Origin: Desulfobacterales bacterium S5133MH16
Lineage (GTDB): Bacteria > Desulfobacterota > Desulfobacteria > Desulfobacterales > UBA11574
Direction: 5' to 3'
Assembly (NCBI GenBank): GCA_001751005.1
Contig: MAXL01000143.1
Coordinates: 1-13,056, forward strand
Length of the DNA: 13,056 bases
The position numbers were made by a program, and so were the translations under genes. Position 1 is the stretch's first letter. The number at the start of each line of letters is the position of its first letter. A model generated the notes under the pieces. That model was not told the DNA's origin. It was given only the letters and a program-made list of their open reading frames with translations, and did no database searches. This document shows positions 7,614-13,056 of this stretch, piece by piece.

Positions 7614-7858
7614 GAAAGAGGAGTATCGTAAGGATCTCTGCTTTCATACGTTTCAATTCGTTGAATATACGCTTCAGTATGTATGAGTTTAAAATCATTT
7701 TCTGTAGCATAAGAAGGAGAAACAATTTTGAAATCAGGATGACAGCCTTTTTTTTGTTGTAAAAGTTCAATGAAATTTTGATGTCTATCTTTTTTGAGTC
7801 CGTGGCCCAGATCGTACTCTTTTAACTTTTCGTCATATACAATGGCATATCTACTCAT
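7598..7858 (-). pseudogene. Truncated N-terminal copy of the HDAC-like gene
   Basis: The frame encodes 86 residues, of which the first 82 match the N-terminus of the intact HDAC-like protein (9756-10817) at 65 of 82 positions by my count. They include identical MSRYAIVYDEKLKEYDLGH and IVSPSYATEND blocks. After TPLS the frame enters foreign DNA, reads HWSK and stops. All catalytic elements (His dyad, zinc ligands, Tyr) lie beyond the break, so any product would be an inactive fragment. A GGGGAT sequence sits about 7 nt upstream of the ATG, so it could still be translated. The divergence is mostly substitutions and the frame is kept, meaning this is either an old duplicate or a paralogue from another source. 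Confidence 0.8.
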
Positions 7859-7908
7859 TTGTTGATCCCCCTATATTCTCCCATTTTGATTAGAATTTTA
7901 CAGGTCTT
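7612..7908 (-). repeat. Direct repeat copy A (HDAC 5' end plus upstream DNA)
   Basis: Homologous without indels to 10571-10867, at a constant offset of 2959 bp. The match covers the first 82 codons of the HDAC-like gene and about 50 nt upstream, up to the ACAGGYCTT segment. Copies A and B bracket the antiporter gene in the same orientation, the geometry expected for a tandem duplication. Confidence 0.75.
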
Positions 7909-7968
7909 GTCGTTGCTGTTTTTTGGCAAGTGAGAAATGTAATCTTTCTGTACGTATTCTACATTGGA

Positions 7969-9651
7969 TCAAATTGAAACCTCAGGCGTTTGACCCGCTA
8001 TGCGGCAAGCAAATATTGACCCCGAGCTTTCCTGAATGTGCTCTATGATCCTTTGGGTCAGCATTTGCCCCACGGTGGATTCTTCATCAATAACTATATC
8101 TGCTCCCGCTTTTTCCAAATCCGCCAAATGGCGATTATATCTACAGCGCGCTGCAATGGATAGTTGAGGTCTCAAGCTCCGAAGCATTCGGATAATTCTG
8201 ACAGCGGTCCTCGGATCAGGAACCGTAACTACAGCCATGCAGACCTCTTGAAGATCGGCATGCATCAAAACCTCTTCATTGGCGGCATCGCCCAAATGAA
8301 CTTTAATATCCATTTGTTGCGCGACCCGCCGGCTATGAGGATTCACATCAATTACTACCGGCTCCAACTGTTTCTTTATCAAGGCGTGAACTACTTGAAG
8401 GCCGGACGGACCCAATCCTATCACTAAAACCCGATTGTTGGGCGTCATTGCATTGGGTTGGCCATGAAAGTCAGCTTTTGGGATGTAACGCGAAGGGAGT
8501 GAAAATAAACGATTGGAAAGAGGGACCGCAAACGTCGCCATATAAGGTGCAGCGAACATGAGAACGATGGTCACAGATACGATCAAATCAAAGGTATCGT
8601 TATCCAGAATGCCACCTCCACGAGCTGTGGCGGCCAGCACAAAGGAAAATTCTCCGATTTGCCCCAGAGTAATCCCCGTGGCAAGAGCTTGGCGATTGTC
8701 AAGGCCAAATATGCGACCTACACCGTAAATGATGACTGTTTTAAGAATAAAAATCAACACCGCCACCATGATGATCCAATGCATATGGGTAATAAACCAA
8801 TGGGGTTTGACCAACATGCCTATCGAAGCAAAAAACAAGGTCACCATGATGGTGCGAAGCGCTCCGATGTCGGCCCGGATCTGAGTGGCAAAAGGCGATT
8901 CTCCCAATAGCATACCGGCCACAAAGGCTCCCAAAGCCGGAGAGATGTGAATGGCATGGGATGCCCAGGCAGCACCCAGCCCAACAGTAGTGGCAAGCAA
9001 AACGCTCAATTCTCGATTGGCAAAAAGTGCTTTGCCAGACAAGAGGGTGGGCACCACACGATATAACAAAAGATACAAAACTGCTGCTAACCCGACTATA
9101 CTCGCGGTAATCTTGAGCATATGCATGGCGATGCTTATCTCTGGAGCTGTGGATGTAAAGAGGGTGACCATGAGAACAAGCGGAACAATGGCAATGTCTT
9201 GTAACAGAAGGATTCCCAAACAGGCTCGTCCGCGCACCGAATCAATTTCTGCACGATCCACCAACACACGCAAGACCACAGCTGTGGAGCTTAAGGCCAC
9301 AATGGCACCCATGGTAATGGCTTGGGAAAAGGCTACCAGAGTGACCATGACCAACGTCACGAGTGCTACGGTAGCAATAACCTGAATCGTGCCTCCGACA
9401 AAGGCAATGCGGCCCATCTTTCGGAGGTGATTAAAAGAAAACTCCAGACCAATGGAAAATAACAGCAGAGAGACACCAAGTTCTGCGGCCTGGTTGACGG
9501 CAGAGGCATTGAACAGCAAAGGCCCTACGATTGTACCTGCCAGCAGATATCCTACAATGGGACTTTGACGAAGGTACTGGGCCAAAGCGCCCAAAAAAAA
9601 TGCACCTCCCAAAAGCATCACCATTTCCATCAAAAAGAACCAAATATCCAT
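7969..9651 (-). CDS. KefB-type CPA2 cation:proton antiporter with RCK_N (TrkA-N) domain
   Basis: A 560-aa inner-membrane protein. Residues about 1-385 form a Na+/H+ exchanger-type domain with around 12 hydrophobic spans, including YLLAGTIVGPLL, LGVSLLLFSIGLEFSF and ALGAFVAGMLLGES. Then comes a cytosolic Rossmann domain (about 400-520) with the dinucleotide motif GLGPSGLQVV and the acidic residue of VIDVNP. CPA2/KefB proteins exchange K+ or Na+ for protons, and the RCK domain usually senses NAD(H), nucleotides or glutathione adducts. There is no TrkA-C extension, so the protein is close to the KefB/KefC design. The start is fixed by GGAGGT 3 nt upstream of the ATG. It is downstream of the HDAC-like gene with a 104-nt gap. 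The true ion specificity cannot be read from sequence. Confidence 0.9.
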   Translation of the reverse strand: MDIWFFLMEMVMLLGGAFFLGALAQYLRQSPIVGYLLAGTIVGPLLFNASAVNQAAELGVSLLLFSIGLEFSFNHLRKMGRIAFVGGTIQVIATVALVTLVMVTLVAFSQAITMGAIVALSSTAVVLRVLVDRAEIDSVRGRACLGILLLQDIAIVPLVLMVTLFTSTAPEISIAMHMLKITASIVGLAAVLYLLLYRVVPTLLSGKALFANRELSVLLATTVGLGAAWASHAIHISPALGAFVAGMLLGESPFATQIRADIGALRTIMVTLFFASIGMLVKPHWFITHMHWIIMVAVLIFILKTVIIYGVGRIFGLDNRQALATGITLGQIGEFSFVLAATARGGGILDNDTFDLIVSVTIVLMFAAPYMATFAVPLSNRLFSLPSRYIPKADFHGQPNAMTPNNRVLVIGLGPSGLQVVHALIKKQLEPVVIDVNPHSRRVAQQMDIKVHLGDAANEEVLMHADLQEVCMAVVTVPDPRTAVRIIRMLRSLRPQLSIAARCRYNRHLADLEKAGADIVIDEESTVGQMLTQRIIEHIQESSGSIFACRIAGQTPEVSI

Positions 9652-9712
9652 CTTACCTCCATTTGTTAGATGAAGCAGTGGAAGTCTTTTTGGGCGTGGA
9701 AAATTTTAAGAC

Positions 9713-9737
9713 TTCGTATGGATGCACCCCATACGGA
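9713..9737. promoter_or_regulatory. Hairpin between the HDAC-like and antiporter genes
   Basis: CGTATGG (9715-9721) and CCATACG (9729-9735) are perfect arms with a 7-nt loop, extendable by a G-U and an A-T pair. It lies 18 nt beyond the HDAC-like stop and 61 nt before the antiporter start. No T-run follows on the - strand, so it is more likely a processing or attenuating structure, or an operator, than a full terminator. Confidence 0.4.
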
Positions 9738-9755
9738 AAACCCCCTGAGATGCTC

Positions 9756-10817
9756 TCAATTAAAACATTTCCAATAATGGGATAGTTTGTTTTTTACTCT
9801 CCTAACAATTTTTACAGCTTCCTTTAATCCATTGTTTGGATTTATATCCCGCGAAATGGGCTTCAATTCTTCTAACTCTATTTGAATTCCTGTAACCCCC
9901 ACAATTGAAGCCAGCCATCCTAATGATACAATCTGTAGACTATCGCTATAACCAGAGCCAATGAAATCAACAACTTTCCCTTCACATATCTTAGAAGCCA
10001 ATTGTCCAATAATAGAACCTATAGATCTAATGCCTTTAAGCGTCAATCCCATCTGCGTTATCCTGTCAGTGAAGTGAGGATCGCTTCCATCCACCATCAA
10101 TATGATTTCAGGCATAAATTCTTCGGCAATAGGTATAAGAATCTCATTTAACACATACTCATAGGTATGATCACCAGATCCAGGGGGCATAGGTATATTC
10201 ACCGAATAGCCTTTACCATGTCCCTCTCCAATCTCATCCACAAAACCTTTTCCGGGATAAAGCGTCAGGGGATTCTGGTGAATGGATATAAATAAAACAC
10301 GTGAGTCTTTTGAAAAAATCTCATAAATACCATCTCCCGCATGCGCATCGGTGTCTATAATCAAAATCCTGTTTACACCAAAGTTTCTCATTAAGTTTTC
10401 AGCACAGATACCCACATCGCTGAAAACCCCAAAGCCTTTTTCATGATTCCTGGTAGCATGTTGCACACCTCCCCCTACAACAAAGGCCTTTTCGTATTTG
10501 CCAGATTGAACCACTTCCCCGGCAAGCTTGCCAGCTCCTGCTAAAAGCTTTGTGCCCCTCACGAATCCAGGGGAAAGAGGGGTATCGTAAGGATCTTTGC
10601 TTTCACACTTCTCAACTCGTCGAATATACTCTTCGGTGTGTATGAGTTTAAGATCATTTTCTGTAGCATAGGAAGGAGAAACAATTTCGAAATCAGGATG
10701 ACTGCCGAATTTTTGTTTAAAAAGGTTAATGAAAATTTGATACCTATCTTGTTTAAGCACATGGCCCAGATCGTACTCTTTTAACTTTTCGTCATATACA
10801 ATGGCATATCTACTCAT
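9756..10817 (-). CDS. Histone deacetylase-like (AcuC/acetylpolyamine amidohydrolase superfamily) protein
   Basis: A 353-aa member of the arginase/deacetylase fold that hydrolyses amide-linked acyl groups in a zinc site. Zinc ligands are visible as Asp157 and His159 in IDTDAHAGDG and Asp246 in DGSDPH. The transition-state Tyr290 is in GSGY, and the SIHQNP...YPGKG segment is typical. The active-site dyad normally written HH (GGxHHA) reads GGGVQHA here, so the first His is Gln119 while the general-base His120 remains. His following the zinc His is Ala160. The gene starts 52 nt after the upstream amidotransferase gene on the same strand. No strong ribosome binding site is seen, but the identical MSRYAIVYDE start in the truncated copy supports this ATG. 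The substrate is unknown: protein lysine, polyamine or a small acyl-amide are all possible. Confidence 0.88.
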   Translation of the reverse strand: MSRYAIVYDEKLKEYDLGHVLKQDRYQIFINLFKQKFGSHPDFEIVSPSYATENDLKLIHTEEYIRRVEKCESKDPYDTPLSPGFVRGTKLLAGAGKLAGEVVQSGKYEKAFVVGGGVQHATRNHEKGFGVFSDVGICAENLMRNFGVNRILIIDTDAHAGDGIYEIFSKDSRVLFISIHQNPLTLYPGKGFVDEIGEGHGKGYSVNIPMPPGSGDHTYEYVLNEILIPIAEEFMPEIILMVDGSDPHFTDRITQMGLTLKGIRSIGSIIGQLASKICEGKVVDFIGSGYSDSLQIVSLGWLASIVGVTGIQIELEELKPISRDINPNNGLKEAVKIVRRVKNKLSHYWKCFN

Positions 10818-10867
10818 CTGTTGATTTTTCTGTATTCCTTAATTTGATAAGAATTATTACAGGCCTT
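10571..10867 (-). repeat. Direct repeat copy B (within the intact HDAC-like gene and its upstream DNA)
   Basis: Partner of 7612-7908. It covers codons 1-82 of the intact gene and its 50-nt upstream spacer. The homology stops on one side inside the coding sequence, at the codons after TPLS. On the other side it fades at the 3' end of the amidotransferase gene. This marks the extent of the duplicated segment. Confidence 0.75.
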
Positions 10868-10869
10868 AT

Positions 10870-11652
10870 TCATTCACTTTTGCTCGTGAAAATGGAATTG
10901 CCTTCGGAAAAAATCAACAACTGGCCTGGCTTAACCCTGTTCCAGTTCTCATTGCTCAAAGGCTCGCTGGCCACGATGTATCCTTGTTCCTCTGGATCTA
11001 TGAACTCTGCCAAATTGATTGTCAGGTATTGGCCACGAAGTTTGACAACTTTGTATGGAGCCTGACGCAGTAAGAAATGCAGTCCAACGTGCCCTGACCG
11101 GTCATGGTATACGAATAGGTGCCTGCCATCACTAAAGATCAGGTTCAACTCTCCTAATCGGTTTATTTCTCTTAATTTCTCGTGCAAGAGAATGAAGCCA
11201 TTCCTACCAGCCAATTGAATACCACGATGGCTGAGCCATGATAATAAACTACAAAAGACAAGCTCAGAATCGGTTTCGCCAATTGGGCTGAATTCTCTGG
11301 AGGGAAAACTCAGCAGACTGGGATCTATCGTGCCATTGTGGGCAAAAACCCAAGTTTTCTGATCAAATCTCCGATAAAAGGGATGTGTGTTGACGTAACC
11401 AACCGCACCTGCTGTCGCACGGCGGATGTGTGAGACAAAGATCCGAGACCGAGCGCCTATATGTTCCAGAAAGCTTGTGGCAAGACGACTCCGGACCGCA
11501 GGTCTTGATTCTTTTACGATTTGGGTACCATATTCATCATACCAGGCCACTCCCCAACCATCAGGGTTCTCCATTGCCCCGGCCTTCAGACCAGAAAATG
11601 CCAAATGAACGGAAACCTCTGTGTTAAAACAAAGGCCAAGTAGTTCGCACAT
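10870..11652 (-). CDS. Class II glutamine amidotransferase (YafJ-like)
   Basis: A 260-aa Ntn-hydrolase domain protein. Cys2 would be exposed as the N-terminal nucleophile after Met removal (MCELLGLCFN). Other signature elements are ENPDGWGVAWY (28-38), SHIRRAT (74-80, the HxR segment), NTHPF (88-92), AHNGTID (104-110) and the GETDSE loop. These cover the glutamine-binding and oxyanion-hole residues. There is no second synthase domain, as in the YafJ group, so the ammonia acceptor is unknown. An upstream ATG at 11934 would give a 354-aa protein, but that would bury Cys2. The ATG at 11652 has GGGAGG 8 nt upstream, which settles the start. It heads the amidotransferase, HDAC-like, antiporter array. 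Confidence 0.9.
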   Translation of the reverse strand: MCELLGLCFNTEVSVHLAFSGLKAGAMENPDGWGVAWYDEYGTQIVKESRPAVRSRLATSFLEHIGARSRIFVSHIRRATAGAVGYVNTHPFYRRFDQKTWVFAHNGTIDPSLLSFPSREFSPIGETDSELVFCSLLSWLSHRGIQLAGRNGFILLHEKLREINRLGELNLIFSDGRHLFVYHDRSGHVGLHFLLRQAPYKVVKLRGQYLTINLAEFIDPEEQGYIVASEPLSNENWNRVKPGQLLIFSEGNSIFTSKSE

Positions 11653-11733
11653 GAAAATTGCCTCCCGATGAAACACGACCAACTCAAGCGGTCTTGTAAA
11701 GATATCTTGCAAGCATCTATTTTCACTCATCAA

Positions 11734-11754
11734 GAGATACGATAATGATATCTC
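11734..11754. promoter_or_regulatory. Palindrome upstream of the amidotransferase gene (candidate operator)
   Basis: GAGATA (11734-11739) and TATCTC (11749-11754) are perfect inverted arms around a 9-bp centre. The site ends 82 nt upstream of the amidotransferase start codon, a usual place for a repressor or activator site. The arms are short, so chance is possible in this AT-rich stretch. Confidence 0.35.
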
Positions 11755-11843
11755 ATAAATTATTCCCCCGTTAATTCCTGACATACCATGGGTACAACCT
11801 GAAGCCAATTCATGCTTAATACATATATCATTAAAATAAAATA

Positions 11844-11867
11844 GCAAACCCCATAAAATGGATTTGC
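11844..11867 (-). terminator. Possible terminator hairpin downstream of the Cys-rich gene
   Basis: On the - strand, GCAAATCCA pairs with TGGGGTTTGC (5 + 3 bp with an internal T-G and one bulge) around a 5-nt loop. TATTTTATTTT follows. It lies 136 nt beyond the Cys-rich gene. On the + strand CCTTTTTG follows the stem, so it could work in either direction. Confidence 0.4.
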
Positions 11868-12002
11868 CCTTTTTGAAAAACGATATCACACGAATTTTAT
11901 GGACATGATATGTGCATTTCATAGCAGAAAGCACAACATCGCATCATTCAATAATTCGTATCGTTGTAAGCAACAAAATGATAATTGATTTTCTGAGATT
12001 TT

Positions 12003-12194
12003 TTAAGAAGGCGTATATTTCTCGGGAGATGTTTGGCATTCGCAGATTTTTGGGATAAGACACAATCCGCACCTATCGTCACTGCACGACTGGCAAAAAT
12101 AGCAATCCTTGCACGGATGCTTTTTGAAACTTTCCTCCTGTCGTTCAGGAACATAAACTTTTCCAGGTAATCCGGGCATCTCAACAAATGGCAT
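12003..12194 (-). CDS. Small 8-Cys protein of unknown function
   Basis: A 63-aa cytosolic-looking protein. Residues 1-27 (MPFVEMPGLPGKVYVPE...) have no Cys. The rest holds eight Cys at 28, 31, 34, 37, 42, 45, 51 and 53, that is C-x2-C-x2-C-x2-C-x4-C-x2-C-x5-C-x-C. Such spacing suits two zinc sites or an iron-sulfur cluster. I do not know a named function, although I associate similar small KHPCxDCxxCQ proteins with sulfate reducers. A longer 79-aa frame overlaps it (11948-12187), but its composition is random while this one is highly ordered, so this frame is chosen. The ribosome binding site is weak (CGGAA about 9 nt upstream). A 30-bp element shared with the 47-aa membrane peptide gene lies 70 nt upstream. 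Confidence 0.75.
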   Translation of the reverse strand: MPFVEMPGLPGKVYVPERQEESFKKHPCKDCYFCQSCSDDRCGLCLIPKICECQTSPEKYTPS

Positions 12195-12264
12195 AATTAA
12201 ATTCCGATAGTAGTTTAATATTATATCTTTAAAATAAGAAGTGATTTAAATTACATTCTATATC

Positions 12265-12294
12265 TACGCAACAATCATGCAAAACCACATAGTT
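12265..12294 (-). promoter_or_regulatory. Shared 30-bp upstream element, copy 1 (-24/-12-like)
   Basis: Identical to copy 2 at 26 of 30 positions. On the - strand it contains TTGCATG (12276-12282), a 4-nt gap, then TTGCG (12267-12271). This is the spacing of a sigma-54 promoter (TGGCACG-N4-TTGCW), but with TG in place of the first GG. A start about 12 nt downstream would leave a leader of roughly 62 nt before the Cys-rich gene. The same bases can be read as two direct half-sites TTGCRT 11 nt apart, which would suit a regulator binding one helix face. Confidence 0.55.
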
Positions 12295-12392
12295 AGCTCA
12301 ATTGAAAGGGAAATGGAGAAAAATATTGATAAATAACAACATAACTTCAAATATTTTACAGATATTCTTTACCTACTAAAAAAATCCAAAAA

Positions 12393-12413
12393 GCAAAGGT
12401 GCCTTTTATTTGC
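12393..12413 (-). terminator. Weak intrinsic terminator after the XRE gene
   Basis: Immediately after the XRE stop, GCAAA and TTTGC pair across an 11-nt loop. They are followed by TTTTTGGATTTTTTT on the - strand. The 5-bp stem is short but the position and double T-run fit. It would isolate the XRE transcript from the Cys-rich gene, which has its own upstream element. Confidence 0.4.
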
Positions 12414-12611
12414 CTAATCGCCAAAAATCTTGTTCTTATCTGAAATTTTATACCCCAAAGCTAAAACAACCTTTCGTTTTGTTTCCATTCGGCATTGTTT
12501 GCCTTGCTCTATCCGTGTAATGGTTACGGGCGATATGTTGGCCTTTCTAGAAAGCTCAGCCTTGCTAATCATAAGAGATTCTCTAACTTTTCTTAAGGAG
12601 TTATTATTCAT
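12414..12611 (-). CDS. Short XRE/Cro-CI-type helix-turn-helix regulator
   Basis: A 65-aa protein made almost entirely of one HTH_3 domain: SLRKVRESLMISKAELSRKANISPVTITRIEQG (residues 5-37), with the recognition helix around SPVTITRIEQG, then a basic MetLys-rich helix (METKRKVVLAL). It has no effector or dimerisation domain beyond the fold. AAGG is 8 nt upstream of the ATG. It follows the 47-aa membrane peptide gene by 45 nt on the same strand, so the two are probably one transcript. Such small regulators often control their own operon or that of a neighbour. Here the conserved 30-bp elements flanking it are obvious candidate targets, but that is inference. Confidence 0.85.
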   Translation of the reverse strand: MNNNSLRKVRESLMISKAELSRKANISPVTITRIEQGKQCRMETKRKVVLALGYKISDKNKIFGD

Positions 12612-12656
12612 TTTCTGAGCCTTGGGATAGGATTGAGATTTTTCTGCTTTTTGTAT

Positions 12657-12800
12657 TTACAATGCAATTATTTCATTGACCTCAACATCCTCGATATCAG
12701 GCAATTCGTTTTCACGAGATGCAGCAAATAAGGCGGATATAGCAACACACAGACAAAAAATGGCCACCATTAGTGCAATGATCAGTAATATTTTAAACAT
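12657..12800 (-). CDS. 47-aa single-span membrane peptide
   Basis: A small ORF of 47 residues. MFKILLIIALMVAIFCLCVAISALFAA forms one hydrophobic helix of about 24 residues after Lys3. The tail is acidic: SRENELPDIEDVEVNEIIAL. The shape suggests an inner-membrane anchor with a short charged tail, or possibly an uncleaved signal anchor. A GGTGAT ribosome binding site lies 6 nt upstream of the ATG, strong support that it is real. The 30-bp element shared with the Cys-rich gene lies 80 nt upstream. It leads the XRE gene by 45 nt. No homologue comes to mind. The regular hydrophobic-then-acidic pattern is typical of regulatory or toxin-type peptides, but nothing shows a toxin. Confidence 0.65.
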   Translation of the reverse strand: MFKILLIIALMVAIFCLCVAISALFAASRENELPDIEDVEVNEIIAL

Positions 12801-12880
12801 GATTGATCACCAACCCAATCTTTTTAGAAAAAAATATCATGTATAAATAATCATAAATACAATGTCTGTGTTCTTCTATA

Positions 12881-12910
12881 TACGCAAAAATCATGCAAAA
12901 TCACCAAGTT
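12881..12910 (-). promoter_or_regulatory. Shared 30-bp upstream element, copy 2 (-24/-12-like)
   Basis: Partner of 12265-12294. TTGCATG (12892-12898) and TTGCG (12883-12887) keep the same spacing. Beyond the 12-side both copies also share a TTCTATA segment, shifted by 2 nt. The flanking AACT-N2-GTGR part is conserved too, so the conserved unit is larger than a core promoter. A start near 12872 would give about a 72-nt leader for the 47-aa peptide gene. Confidence 0.55.
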
Positions 12911-13029
12911 ATAGTAAAATAGTATGAATATTATGAATTTTCAAACAGTTATACCTGCCATAGAGTAAGGACAGCTATGCTAATTAATTGAAAACTATCT
13001 GAAATTGTGGGATAAATTACAGAAAAATT

Positions 13030-13056
13030 ATGAAAAGATTTACATACTTCCAGGAT
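13030..13056 (+). CDS. Possible start of a gene running off the window
   Basis: The ATG at 13030 opens a frame, MKRFTYFQD, that runs to the window edge. TTGAAA (12988-12993) and GATAAA (13011-13016) at 17 nt could be a promoter, but that would leave almost no leader, and no ribosome binding site is seen. Only nine codons are available, so this is a weak call. Confidence 0.2.

Larger units (their letters stand above)
11653..12002. other. AT-rich intergenic interval with operator-like palindrome and hairpin
   Basis: No gene is supported. The - strand is open from 11934 into the amidotransferase gene, but the translation looks non-coding and would displace the catalytic Cys. The interval holds the palindrome at 11734-11754, the hairpin at 11844-11867 and the probable amidotransferase promoter. 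Nothing else is recognisable. Confidence 0.5.

Noticed and set aside
7428..7762. Three overlapping plus-strand frames of 67-71 aa
   Set aside because: They are antisense to the PLP-enzyme and deacetylase remnants, whose minus-strand frames carry recognisable family motifs.
8951..9385. 144-aa plus-strand frame
   Set aside because: Antisense shadow of the antiporter membrane domain.
11653..11934. N-terminal extension of the amidotransferase to ATG 11934
   Set aside because: It would bury the catalytic Cys2, and the strong GGGAGG site is at 11652.
11948..12187. 79-aa frame overlapping the Cys-rich gene
   Set aside because: The alternate frame has eight regularly spaced Cys and a protein-like N-terminus; this one has neither.

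Overview
The window looks like a chromosomal segment of a Gram-negative anaerobe, most likely a Desulfobacterota (sulfate-reducer type, Desulfobacterales-like) bacterium. This is inferred from gene content: LL-diaminopimelate aminotransferase, a SidJ-related pseudokinase, PilZ proteins, and a short XRE regulator and Cys-rich small protein of kinds I associate with that group. No ribosomal or other phylogenetic marker is present, so the placement is not proven.

Positions 1-2948 (+ strand) are housekeeping. A REP-like inverted repeat built on a 9-nt period comes first. It is followed by a small transaldolase/fructose-6-phosphate aldolase (fsa/tal), immediately followed by phosphatidylglycerophosphate synthase (pgsA). 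A promoter then precedes a tRNA-Gly(GCC)/tRNA-Cys(GCA) pair that ends at an intrinsic terminator, and dapL (lysine/peptidoglycan precursor synthesis) follows.

Positions 2991-7055 (- strand) hold a probable two-gene unit, a SidJ-related pseudokinase followed by a DUF192 lipoprotein. Upstream of it are two PilZ-domain genes. One is a stand-alone PilZ protein and the other a TPR-like/cNMP-like/PilZ protein, and each is followed by an intrinsic terminator.

Positions 7056-11652 (- strand) are the accessory core. A class II glutamine amidotransferase, a histone-deacetylase-like amidohydrolase (with the first His of the active-site dyad replaced by Gln) and a KefB-type antiporter with an RCK domain lie head to tail. 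Downstream of the antiporter sits a second, truncated copy of the deacetylase N-terminus together with its upstream DNA. It is joined out of frame to the C-terminal remnant of a PLP-dependent ACC deaminase/D-cysteine desulfhydrase-like gene. The two deacetylase copies lie exactly 2959 bp apart with no indel over about 297 bp, which marks an old duplication followed by a deletion or recombination.

Positions 11653-13056 are AT-rich and contain three small - strand genes: an 8-Cys 63-aa protein, a 65-aa XRE-type regulator and a 47-aa single-span membrane peptide missed by a 60-aa ORF cutoff. The two flanking genes share a 30-bp upstream element (26/30 identical) with a -24/-12 (sigma-54-like) layout. 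This suggests one co-regulated module of small proteins, the most likely undescribed unit in the window.
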